Shown: in pieces, positions 34,865-42,568 of the stretch
Numbering within the stretch: the first letter of the stretch is position 1
How the letters are laid out: the number at the start of each line of letters is the position of its first letter
Source of the DNA: Pseudomonas viridiflava
GTDB lineage: Bacteria > Pseudomonadota > Gammaproteobacteria > Pseudomonadales > Pseudomonadaceae
Direction of reading: 5' to 3'
Assembly (NCBI RefSeq): GCF_900602065.1
Contig: NZ_UWFN01000350.1
Span: 186,001-250,000, forward strand
Length of the DNA: 64,000 nt
Made by a program: the position numbers and the translations under genes
Notes under the pieces: generated by a model
Database searches by the model: none
What the model was told of the DNA's origin: nothing
Seen by the model: only the letters and a program-made list of their open reading frames with translations

Positions 34865-34882
34865 ATCTGGAGCCTTATTAAA

Positions 34883-34975
34883 CCTGTAGGAGCCGAGCTT
34901 GCTCGCGATAAACGATAACGCGGTGAGCCTGCGAAAATCGGCATCTGCATCGCGAGCAAGCTCGGCTCCTACAGG
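34883..34975. repeat. REP/REPIN repeat after coxC
   Basis: Arms CCTGTAGGAGCCGAGCTTGC and GAGCAAGCTCGGCTCCTACA. The central part matches the 33293 copy while both arms carry GCTCGCG-type instead of GCCCGCG-type changes. Confidence 0.85.
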
Positions 34976-35037
34976 TCCAGTTTTTGTCGCGAGACCGCGC
35001 GGGGTTGTGGGCAACGGGCAGCACCAACAGGGCTGTG

Positions 35038-35226
35038 TCAAACCAACTGGCCGCTGTAAAACCCCCACGCGATCAACGCCAGAGTCACCACCGCCAGGCT
35101 GACGCGCAGGGTCAGGGCTTTGAGCAGACGGGTCGAATGGCCGCCGTCTCTGGCTAGAAAAAACAGGCCACTGAACAGGCAGATCACCGTGGCGAACAGC
35201 ATGAGAACAATCGCTATTTTGAGCAT
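35038..35226 (-). CDS. DUF2909 twin-transmembrane protein
   Basis: A 62-residue membrane protein with two helices (IAIVLMLFATVICLFSGLFF and VSLAVVTLALIAWGFYSG) and a basic loop. Function unknown; the family is found beside cox genes in many gammaproteobacteria. Start at 35226 with GGAG upstream. It is the only gene in the cluster on the minus strand. Confidence 0.85.
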   Translation of the reverse strand: MLKIAIVLMLFATVICLFSGLFFLARDGGHSTRLLKALTLRVSLAVVTLALIAWGFYSGQLV

Positions 35227-35295
35227 GACGACTCCAGGAGCAACGGCGATGCAATGGAGTATAGGTGGGGCTCGACTCGCCTGGCGGGACAGGCG

Positions 35296-36051
35296 ATGAA
35301 GCACTTCACTCCCGGCGTGTTGCCTACGTTGGTGGTCATGATCTTGCTACCGGTGCTGGTAACTCTCGGTTTCTGGCAGCTTGGTCGAGGTGAAGAAAAG
35401 CGCGTCATGCTTGCCACTCACGCCGAGCGCAGGGCTGAGGCCCCTGTCGAAATTGATCAGTTAATGAACAGCACCGACCTCGCCTGGCGTCGCGTGCAGA
35501 TGCGCGGGCATTTTGATCCGCAGCATAGCCTGCTGCTGGATAACAGCATCCGGGAGGGGAAAGCCGGTGTGGAGTTGATCCAGCCGTTTCAGGATGAGGC
35601 CAGTGGTATCTGGGTCTGGGTGAATCGCGGCTGGTTGCCTTGGCCAGACCGGCGCGTGCCACCGCTTTACACCACCCCGCTGCAAACGATCAGCCTGCTG
35701 GGCTGGGTTTACGTGGTGCCTGCCACTTTCCAGTTACACGCAGACGCTGCCAGCGCCTCTTGGCCACGACTGATTACAGCCGTGCAGCCTGACATGCTAT
35801 GGGCGGAGTTGGGGCGCGAGGGTTTCCGTCAGGAGCTGCGCATGGAGTCAGGGCCGGGTGCATACCGCGTTGATTGGCCGGTCGTTGCGATGAGTCCGGC
35901 AAAACATCTGGGCTACGCCGTGCAGTGGTTCGCCATGGCGACGGCGCTGGTCGGGCTTTATCTGTATTTCGGTTGGCATCAGGCGCAAAACAACAAGAAT
36001 AGACCGGAGGACCCTCATGGGAACAACCATCAATCCAGCCAGCATGTCTGA
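35296..36051 (+). CDS. SURF1-family oxidase assembly protein
   Basis: Helps insert heme a into subunit I. The protein has 251 residues with an N-terminal helix (LPTLVVMILLPVLVTLGFWQ) followed by the SURF1 motif LGRGEEKR, and a C-terminal helix (VQWFAMATALVGLYLYFGW). The start at 35296 matches the family; a 14-residue longer form is possible. Its 3' end overlaps the next gene by 35 bases. Confidence 0.92.
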   Translation: MKHFTPGVLPTLVVMILLPVLVTLGFWQLGRGEEKRVMLATHAERRAEAPVEIDQLMNSTDLAWRRVQMRGHFDPQHSLLLDNSIREGKAGVELIQPFQDEASGIWVWVNRGWLPWPDRRVPPLYTTPLQTISLLGWVYVVPATFQLHADAASASWPRLITAVQPDMLWAELGREGFRQELRMESGPGAYRVDWPVVAMSPAKHLGYAVQWFAMATALVGLYLYFGWHQAQNNKNRPEDPHGNNHQSSQHV

Positions 36052-36610
36052 ACAGCGCCCGCCGCCGAACCGGCGCAAGGGGCGATTGCAGTTACTGTTG
36101 GTGCTGCTGGTGGCCATCGGGCCCATGATCCTGGCCACCAGCATGTACAAGTTCAAGTTCTGGGTGCCGGACAATCGCAGCTTTCACGGCGAATTGATCG
36201 GCACTGGTCAGAGTCGCGCAGATCTGGGTATTCAGGCCAAAGAGTCGCGTTGGCAACTGTTGGTCAGCGCGCCCGGAGTCTGTGGCGTCGATTGCCAGCA
36301 ACTGGTGTTTCTTGCACGGCAAATCCAGATCGGCCTGGGGCGTGATGCCTCTCGTGCCAGTCACGCGCTGGCCAGTGCGCAACCGCTGAGTGCTGACTAC
36401 GACGCCACACTGAGCCGGGAATATCCGCAGCTGCAGCGCTATCCGCTTGAACTTGCGCAGTATCAAAAGGCTGCGCCCGGCATTGAAGTGCCTCAACTCT
36501 GGATCGTCGATCCTCATGGCAATCTCGTATTGCGCTACGGCGCTGATGTTAACGGCAAGGATTTGCTCAAGGACCTGCGGCAACTGCTGAAGCTATCGAA
36601 CATCGGCTAG
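36017..36610 (+). CDS. Cox-cluster thioredoxin-fold-like membrane protein (PA0111-like)
   Basis: A 197-residue protein with one N-terminal membrane helix (LQLLLVLLVAIGPMILATSM) and a periplasmic domain. PGVCGVDCQQLVFLARQIQI keeps a CxxxC-like pair and PQLWIVDPHGNLVLRYG resembles the end of SCO/thioredoxin proteins, so it may be a divergent SCO-like factor; this is inference. GGAGG precedes the ATG. Overlaps the SURF1 gene. Confidence 0.8.
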   Translation: MGTTINPASMSEQRPPPNRRKGRLQLLLVLLVAIGPMILATSMYKFKFWVPDNRSFHGELIGTGQSRADLGIQAKESRWQLLVSAPGVCGVDCQQLVFLARQIQIGLGRDASRASHALASAQPLSADYDATLSREYPQLQRYPLELAQYQKAAPGIEVPQLWIVDPHGNLVLRYGADVNGKDLLKDLRQLLKLSNIG

Positions 36611-36619
36611 GAGGTCACT

Positions 36620-37726
36620 ATGACCAGGCCCGGATTTCGTCTTGCTCTGCTTGCCACGCTGCTGGCGCTGTTCGTGGTTTTATTGGGGGCCTATACCCGC
36701 CTCACCCATGCGGGGCTTGGCTGCCCGGACTGGCCGGGCTGTTATGGATTCATCAGCGTGCCAGGCAATGACCTGCAACTGGCCCACGCAGAGCTGCACT
36801 TTCCCGACGCGCCAGTGCATGCCGCCAAGGGCTGGAGCGAGATGCTTCATCGCTACTTCGCGGGAGGGCTGGCGCTACTGATCATGCTGTTGGCTGCTCA
36901 GGCCTGGCGGCACCGTCTGCAACCGGGGCAACCGCTGAAGCTGCCTTTGTTATTGCTAGGCGTGGTGTTTGCGCAGGCCACCTTCGGCATGTGGACCGTT
37001 ACCCTCAAGCTTTGGCCGCACGTGGTGACGGCGCACTTGCTGGGCGGGGTGGCGACGCTGAGCCTGTTGTTTCTGCTGACGCTACGTTTGAGTGGTGCCT
37101 TTGTTACACCGCCACGGTTGCCTGTGAAGCTTAAGCGCCTGGCCGTTATCGGCTTGTTGATGGTTGTATTACAGATCGCGCTGGGTGGTTGGGTCAGCGC
37201 CAACTATGCCGCATTGGCCTGCACCGACGTGCCCACCTGTCAGGGCCAGTGGTGGCCGGAGGCAGACTTCGCCAACGGTTTTCATCTGGCTCAACACATT
37301 GGCCCGAATTATCTGGGCGGCAAACTCGACAGCGAGGCGCGCACCGCGATCCACCTGACTCATCGCGTCGGCGCGTTGCTGGTCACGCTGTCGCTGCTGA
37401 GCCTGGCGTGGCAACTGAAAAAGTCAGGGCTCACAGGCATAGCGTTGCTATTGGTGACGGTGCTCGCGGCGCAGATAAGCCTCGGGATCAGCAATGTGTT
37501 GTTCCATTTGCCGCTGATTACCGCCCTGGCCCACAGCGCGGGCGGTGCGATGCTGATGTTGAGCATGGTGATGATCAATTATCGGCTGAGCAGCGCAGCC
37601 CTGTTTGGGCGAGGTTTACCCGCGAAGAGCCCGGCACGTTCAGTCAAGCCTTTGGGACTGAGGCACCGAAGTCACGGGCAAGCCTCCCTCCAGCCCTCCG
37701 CACAGGGCGAGAGATTCGGCCCATGA
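36620..37726 (+). CDS. ctaA: Heme A synthase (COX15/CtaA)
   Basis: Oxidises the C8 methyl of heme O to make heme A. The protein has 368 residues with eight membrane helices; the heme-binding histidines are in TRLTHAGLGCPDWPGC, SEMLHRYFAGGL, THRVGALLVTL and LAHSAGGAMLML. The last 40 or so residues (from about residue 328) are encoded by a degenerate REP-like sequence and have no membrane character. TAGGAGGT precedes the ATG. Stop overlaps the start of cyoE (ATGA). Confidence 0.94.
   Translation: MTRPGFRLALLATLLALFVVLLGAYTRLTHAGLGCPDWPGCYGFISVPGNDLQLAHAELHFPDAPVHAAKGWSEMLHRYFAGGLALLIMLLAAQAWRHRLQPGQPLKLPLLLLGVVFAQATFGMWTVTLKLWPHVVTAHLLGGVATLSLLFLLTLRLSGAFVTPPRLPVKLKRLAVIGLLMVVLQIALGGWVSANYAALACTDVPTCQGQWWPEADFANGFHLAQHIGPNYLGGKLDSEARTAIHLTHRVGALLVTLSLLSLAWQLKKSGLTGIALLLVTVLAAQISLGISNVLFHLPLITALAHSAGGAMLMLSMVMINYRLSSAALFGRGLPAKSPARSVKPLGLRHRSHGQASLQPSAQGERFGP
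37603..37692. repeat. Degenerate REP-like element within the ctaA 3' end
   Basis: The left half GCGAGGTTTACCCGCGAAG resembles the R1 arm GCGAGGCTTGCCCGCGAAG seen at 13569; the right half CGGGCAAGCCTCCCTCCAG resembles the complementary arm. Coding here is in the ctaA frame. Confidence 0.6.
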
Positions 37727-38619
37727 CCGCTCTGGCCGATGTCCGCCGCCAACCGTTATGGCGCGACTACCTCGAACTGACTAAACCCAAGGTCGTGGTC
37801 TTGATGCTGATCACCTCGCTGGTGGGTATGTTTCTCGCCACGCGTGCCGGTGTAGCGTTGCCGGTGTTGCTGTTTGGCAATCTGGGGATTGCCTTGTGCG
37901 CGGGCGCGGCGGCGGTGGTCAATCATGTGGTGGATCGACGTATCGATGCCGTCATGGCCCGCACCCATAAACGGCCGATCGCAGAAGGCCGGGTATCACC
38001 TGCTGCGGCGTTGAGCTTCGCATTGTTGCTGGCGATGGCGGGACAGGCGCTGTTGCTGATTTTCACCAATCAGCTCACGACGTGCCTGACCCTGGCCTCG
38101 TTATTGGGCTACGCGGTGATCTACACCGGCTTCCTCAAGCGGGCCTCGCCGCAAAACATCGTTATCGGTGGCTTGGCGGGTGCTGCGCCACCCTTGCTGG
38201 GCTGGACGGCGGTGACCGGCCATGTGAGCGCTGAGCCGATGTTGTTGGTGCTGATCATCTTTGCCTGGACGCCCCCGCATTTCTGGGCGCTGGCCATACA
38301 TCGCAAGGACGAATACGCCAAGGCGGGTATTCCCATGCTGCCGGTCACTCACGGCGAGCACTACACCAAAGAGCACATCTTGCTGTACACGCTGATGCTG
38401 CTGGCAGTCAGCCTGATGCCGTTTGTGATTCACATGAGCGGTTTGCTGTATTTGCTCTGCGCGCTCGGGTTGGGTGGTCGCTTCCTGTTCTGGGCGTGGG
38501 TGCTGTACCGTGGCACGCTACCGCACGCCGCGATCAGTACTTTCAAGTACTCTGTTTACTACCTGTTTGCGCTTTTTGTTGCGCTGCTGGCAGACCATTA
38601 CCTACTGTTGATCCTATGA
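37723..38619 (+). CDS. cyoE: Protoheme IX farnesyltransferase (heme O synthase)
   Basis: Membrane prenyltransferase of 298 residues that adds a farnesyl group to heme b. The UbiA-type Asp-rich motif is NHVVDRRIDAVMARTHKRPI, with the second motif in HRKDEYAKAGIPMLP. The start at 37723 overlaps the ctaA stop and its own stop overlaps the start of the SCO gene, so three genes are translationally coupled. Confidence 0.96.
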   Translation: MTALADVRRQPLWRDYLELTKPKVVVLMLITSLVGMFLATRAGVALPVLLFGNLGIALCAGAAAVVNHVVDRRIDAVMARTHKRPIAEGRVSPAAALSFALLLAMAGQALLLIFTNQLTTCLTLASLLGYAVIYTGFLKRASPQNIVIGGLAGAAPPLLGWTAVTGHVSAEPMLLVLIIFAWTPPHFWALAIHRKDEYAKAGIPMLPVTHGEHYTKEHILLYTLMLLAVSLMPFVIHMSGLLYLLCALGLGGRFLFWAWVLYRGTLPHAAISTFKYSVYYLFALFVALLADHYLLLIL

Positions 38620-39248
38620 CTCGAACTCAGAAAACCGTTTTCATCCTGGTTGCCATCGTCGCTTTGATTCTTGGTCTGACCGTTAACCGTGTTTTGTCGG
38701 GTAAAGGCTCGGGGGATCAGACGGCGTTAATCGATGCCGGCATCATTCTGCTGCCGCAAAGTCGCAAACTGCCCGACCTGACCATGACCAATCAGGAGGG
38801 TCAGCCGGTGCAGGTCAATGCATTCAAGGACAAGTGGACGTTGCTGTTTTTCGGTTACACCTATTGCCCGGACATTTGCCCGACCACCCTCGCCCAGTTG
38901 CGCCAGATCAAGAGCGAGTTGCCCCAAGAGGCGTTGAGCAAGTTACGGGTGGTGTTGATCAGCGTTGATCCCAATCGCGACACGCCGCAGCAGCTCAAGC
39001 AGTACCTGGGCTATTTCGATAAGGATTTCGTGGGGTTGACCGGCAGCGTGCCGGACATCCAAAAACTGGCCAACGGAGTGAGCATTCCGTTTATTCCCGC
39101 CGATACCAGTAAACCGGGTTACACGGTAGATCACAGCGGCAACCTTGCGTTGCTCGGGCCTGATGGTCATCAACGCGGTTTTATCCGGGCGCCGTTCAAC
39201 AATCAGAAGCTGCTGGCGCAGTTGCCGGGATTGTTGGAGCGGGAGTGA
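38616..39248 (+). CDS. SCO1/SenC copper chaperone
   Basis: Membrane-anchored thioredoxin-fold protein of 210 residues that loads copper on the CuA site. The copper motif is YTYCPDICPTTL (CxxxC), with the His ligand in TVDHSGNLALL. An N-terminal helix (VFILVAIVALILGLTV) anchors it in the periplasm. Starts inside the cyoE stop codon (ATGA). Last gene of the cox cluster. Confidence 0.94.
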   Translation: MTRTQKTVFILVAIVALILGLTVNRVLSGKGSGDQTALIDAGIILLPQSRKLPDLTMTNQEGQPVQVNAFKDKWTLLFFGYTYCPDICPTTLAQLRQIKSELPQEALSKLRVVLISVDPNRDTPQQLKQYLGYFDKDFVGLTGSVPDIQKLANGVSIPFIPADTSKPGYTVDHSGNLALLGPDGHQRGFIRAPFNNQKLLAQLPGLLERE

Positions 39249-39267
39249 GACGCGGCTAACGCGTGAA

Positions 39268-39342
39268 CTGTAGGAGCTGCCGAAGGCTGCGATGGCGGAG
39301 TGTCAGCACTGAATGCTTCGCAGCCTTCGGCAGCTCCTACAG
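39268..39342. repeat. REP-type palindrome, family R2
   Basis: Inverted repeat CTGTAGGAGCTGCCGAAGGC ... GCCTTCGGCAGCTCCTACAG between the convergent SCO and metQ genes. Confidence 0.85.
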
Positions 39343-39374
39343 AGAATGCATTCCCTTCCGAAGATGCATTCTCT
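39341..39374. repeat. Perfect 11-bp inverted repeat beside REP
   Basis: AGAGAATGCAT, 12-base spacer, ATGCATTCTCT. It abuts the REP element and lies 20 bp from the metQ stop. No T-run, so terminator function is uncertain. Confidence 0.75.
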
Positions 39375-39393
39375 GTAGGAAGGCGGGATCAGC

Positions 39394-40167
39394 TTAGAAC
39401 GCTGGAACCACAGCGCCTTTGTATTTCTCGGCGATGAATGCTTTCACTTCCGGGCTTTGCAGCGCAGCGACCAGCTTTTTCATGGCGTCCGAATCCTTGT
39501 TGTCCGGGCGTGCTACCAGAATGTTGGCGTAAGGCGACTCGGCACCTTCGATGATCAGCGCGTCTTTGGTTGGATCAAGCTTGGCAGTCAACGCGTAGTT
39601 GGTGTTGATCAGTGCCAGGTCAACCTGAGTCAGCACACGTGGCAGGGTAGCCGCTTCCAGCTCGCGGAACTTCAGGTTTTTCGGGTTCTGCAGCACGTCA
39701 CTCGGCTTGGCCAGGATGCTGGTTGGATCTTTCAGAGTGATCAGACCCGCTTTGGCCAGCAACAGGAACGCGCGGCCTTCGTTGGTGGCATCGTTAGGCA
39801 GCGCAACGTTCGCACCGTCCGGCAAATCGGCCAGGTTCTTGATCTTGTCCGAATAAGCACCGAACGGTTCTACGTGAACCTTGGCGACGCTGACCAGATC
39901 AGTACCTTTGCCCTTGTTGAACTCATCCAGATACGGCTGGTGCTGGAAGAAGTTGGCATCCAGACGCTTCTGAGCAACCTGTACATTGGGCTGCACGTAG
40001 TCATTGAAGACCTTGATCTGCAGGTCTACGCCTTCTTTGGCCAGGGTCGGCTTCACGAACTCAAGCAGCTCGGCGTGAGGCACGGCGCTGGCTGCAACAG
40101 TCAGGGTTTCATCGGCATGCGCGGACAATGCGGCGACGGCGGCAAATACGGCCAACAGCTTCTTCAT
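39394..40167 (-). CDS. metQ: D/L-methionine ABC importer, substrate-binding protein
   Basis: NlpA/MetQ-family binding protein of 257 residues. Family signatures: TLTVAASAVPHAELLEFVKP, NVQVAQKRLDANFFQHQPYL and LALINTNYALTAKLDP. The signal peptide ends AALSAHA with no cysteine at the cleavage point, so it looks like a soluble periplasmic protein rather than the lipoprotein found in E. coli. Last gene of metNIQ. Confidence 0.95.
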   Translation of the reverse strand: MKKLLAVFAAVAALSAHADETLTVAASAVPHAELLEFVKPTLAKEGVDLQIKVFNDYVQPNVQVAQKRLDANFFQHQPYLDEFNKGKGTDLVSVAKVHVEPFGAYSDKIKNLADLPDGANVALPNDATNEGRAFLLLAKAGLITLKDPTSILAKPSDVLQNPKNLKFRELEAATLPRVLTQVDLALINTNYALTAKLDPTKDALIIEGAESPYANILVARPDNKDSDAMKKLVAALQSPEVKAFIAEKYKGAVVPAF

Positions 40168-40229
40168 ACATCAACTCCTTTGAGGACCCGCCATCGTGGC
40201 GGGCCATTGCCGACAAAATCGGCCAATAC

Positions 40230-40904
40230 TTAGCGGTGGGAAAAGTGCGCGACCAGTTTGTCGCCGATGGTTTGCAGGATTTGCACCAGCACCAGCAGCA
40301 ATACGACCGTCACGAACATCACATCGTTCTGGAAGCGCTGGTAACCGTAGCGGATCGCCAGATCACCCAGCCCGCCTGCGCCAACAGCGCCCGCCATGGC
40401 GGTGAACGACACCAGCGCAATGGCCGTAACGGTAATGGCAGCGAGGATGCCGGGGCGAGCCTCAGGCAGCAGCGCCTTGACGATGATCTGCCGGGTGGTG
40501 GCACCCATCGCCTGAGTCGCCTCAATGATGCCGCGATCCACTTCACGCAGCGCTGTTTCTACCAGGCGGGCGAAGAAGGGCGTGGCGCCTGCGATCAGCG
40601 GCGGCAAGGTGCCGAGAATACCCAGCGTAGTGCCGGTGATGATCTCGGTCACCGGCATCATCACGATCAGCAGGATGATGAAGGGCAAGGCCCGCAGCAA
40701 GTTGACGATGACGGCCAGCACCGAGTACAGGCCTTTGTTTTCGAGCAACTGGCGTGGCGAGGTGAGGAACAGAATCACGCCCAGCGGCAAGCCCAGCAGC
40801 ACGGTAAAGCCCAGAGACACGACCAGCATGTTCAGGGTATCAAGCGTGGCGATCCAGATTTCTGCCCAGTCGACGTTGGGGAATAAAGTCAGTAGAGCGT
40901 CCAT
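40230..40904 (-). CDS. metI: Methionine ABC importer permease
   Basis: Inner-membrane permease of 224 residues with five membrane helices; the coupling motif EAGATTRQIIVKALLPEARP-like segment is seen as TQAMGATTRQIIVKALLPEA. Partner of MetN and MetQ. Its ATG overlaps the metN stop (TAATG). Confidence 0.96.
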   Translation of the reverse strand: MDALLTLFPNVDWAEIWIATLDTLNMLVVSLGFTVLLGLPLGVILFLTSPRQLLENKGLYSVLAVIVNLLRALPFIILLIVMMPVTEIITGTTLGILGTLPPLIAGATPFFARLVETALREVDRGIIEATQAMGATTRQIIVKALLPEARPGILAAITVTAIALVSFTAMAGAVGAGGLGDLAIRYGYQRFQNDVMFVTVVLLLVLVQILQTIGDKLVAHFSHR

Positions 40905-41911
40905 TAGCGCAGCACCTCCATATGAACATCCGCGGCGGTGAAGCGAGCGAAGGCGGCGTCCATGTCGCCGCCAGTGATAGCCAGGGTCAGTTGCCCGTAA
41001 GGCGTGTCCTTGATGCGATCAATGCGTCCGGCCAGGATGCTGTAATCCACGCCGGTTTCTCTCGCGACAGTGCCGAGCAACGGCGCGTAAGTCGCCTCAC
41101 CCTGGAAGGTCAGACGCACGATGCGGCCTTCGACGTGTGCAAAGTCATCGCGCTGTTCGTTTTCGTCGATTTGCTCGTGTTCCTGAACAAAGCGCTTGGT
41201 CGTCGGGTGCTGTGGGTGCAGGAATACATCAGCGACCTTGCCTTGCTCGACGATTACGCCGGCGTCCATGACGGCGACGTGGTCGCAGACACGGCGGATC
41301 ACGTCCATTTCATGGGTGATCAGGACGATGGTCAGCTTCAGCTCACGATTGATCTCCGCCAACAGTTGCAGGACCGACGCCGTGGTTTGCGGGTCCAGGG
41401 CGCTGGTGGCTTCATCGCAGAGCAGAATCTTTGGCTTGGTGGCCAAGGCGCGGGCAATACCGACACGCTGCTTTTGCCCACCGGACAGTTGCGAAGGGTA
41501 TTTCTTCGCGTGGTCGGACAAGCCAACCCGGGCGAGCAGTTCCGCTACGCGCTGATCGATCTCGGCGCGGGACATATCACCGGCCAGCGTCAGCGGCATG
41601 GCGACGTTGTCGGCCACGGTCTTGGAAGACAGCAGGTTGAAGTGCTGGAAGATCATCCCGACCTGCTGGCGGAAGCGCCGCAAGCCATTGGCGTCAAGGG
41701 CAGTGACGTCGTCTTCGTCAACAACGATCTGCCCGCCGCTCGGGGTTTCCAGGCGGTTGATCAGGCGCAGCAGGGTACTTTTGCCAGCCCCTGAATGGCC
41801 GATCAGGCCGAATACCTGGCCGTCTTCGACGCGCAGGCTGGTGGGGTGCAGGGCCGGAATTTCCTTGCCTGCCACCCGGTAGGTTTTATGGACGTTATGG
41901 AACTCGATCAC
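40904..41911 (-). CDS. metN: Methionine ABC importer ATPase
   Basis: ATPase of 335 residues: Walker A GHSGAGKSTLLRLINRLE, signature LSGGQKQRVGIARALA, Walker B ILLCDEATSALDPQ and the His switch VLITHEMDV. The C-terminal NIL/ACT-like domain (about residues 255-335) senses methionine and inhibits transport in the E. coli protein. First gene of metNIQ. Confidence 0.97.
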   Translation of the reverse strand: MIEFHNVHKTYRVAGKEIPALHPTSLRVEDGQVFGLIGHSGAGKSTLLRLINRLETPSGGQIVVDEDDVTALDANGLRRFRQQVGMIFQHFNLLSSKTVADNVAMPLTLAGDMSRAEIDQRVAELLARVGLSDHAKKYPSQLSGGQKQRVGIARALATKPKILLCDEATSALDPQTTASVLQLLAEINRELKLTIVLITHEMDVIRRVCDHVAVMDAGVIVEQGKVADVFLHPQHPTTKRFVQEHEQIDENEQRDDFAHVEGRIVRLTFQGEATYAPLLGTVARETGVDYSILAGRIDRIKDTPYGQLTLAITGGDMDAAFARFTAADVHMEVLR

Positions 41912-42097
41912 TTAGCGAACCTTGTGGGGGCGCGTTAAAAATTCAGCGCAGCGGCAGGACGCGCACCGGCTGATTCGCACCGGCTGGATAGGCCGGGCGC
42001 GCATTTTAGCCTGTCCGTCGGATGGTATTTAGCATTTATTTCATAACGGACCTGCTGAAATGGAATAAGGCGATGGATGGCAAGGATCGCGATTTCC

Positions 42098-42185
42098 GGT
42101 GGGAGCAGAGCTTGCTCGCGATAAAGGCTCCGCAAATATCAGGCATATCGCATCCAGTCTTATCGCGGGCAAGCCCAGCTCCTAT
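42098..42185. repeat. Degenerate REP/REPIN repeat, family R1
   Basis: Left arm GGTGGGAGCAGAGCTTGCTC, right arm TTATCGCGGGCAAGCCCAGC plus TCCTA. The left arm has GCTCGCG and the right GCGGGC, so the two halves belong to different sub-types. Confidence 0.7.
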
Positions 42186-42223
42186 CAAACAAAAAATAAC
42201 TCACTGAATAAATGAGGTTTTTA

Positions 42224-42326
42224 TGTGGGAGCGGTGCTTGCCCGCGATAAGCACACCGCGGTTTACCCTTCAAACCGCGTCGCCTTTATCGTCGGAATGC
42301 CGCCCAGACCAAGCACCGCTCCCACA
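42224..42326. repeat. Chimeric REP element (R1 left arm, R1' right arm)
   Basis: Left arm TGTGGGAGCGGTGCTTGCCC plus GCGATAAG; right arm TTATCGTCGGAATGCCGCCC plus AGACCAAGCACCGCTCCCACA. The outermost 17 bases still pair; the inner parts come from two families. Confidence 0.8.
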
Positions 42327-42568
42327 TAGAACCAAGTTTGGTGCGCGAGAGCGATGTGTCAGGGACACCGGGGCGACTCCCACAGGAAATCGCTCCAGTG
42401 GAAGTACCACCCGCCAGATCTTCAGAAAAAACACGGAACGCCTGTTTTTCTTCTCAGTCACTTTCTTAGCGCCGTGACTTCCCTGAGGCCCTTACCAGGG
42501 AATTCTGCTTATAAGCCCCATGCCGTTCCTGGCTAAAGGGCAGCCTGTTACTGAGGAGTTTTTGTCTG

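Larger units (their letters stand above)
41912..42568. other. Gap between metN and katE with two REP elements
   Basis: 657 bp without a gene. It holds the metN upstream region, two REP elements (42098 and 42224), and about 240 bp before katE in which I see no clear promoter or SAM riboswitch. GAGGAG near 42553 is the katE ribosome site. Confidence 0.7.

Noticed and set aside
41912..42090. Possible SAM riboswitch or MetJ site before metN
   Set aside because: I could not find a SAM-I core or repeated MetJ boxes; pseudomonads usually lack both at this operon.
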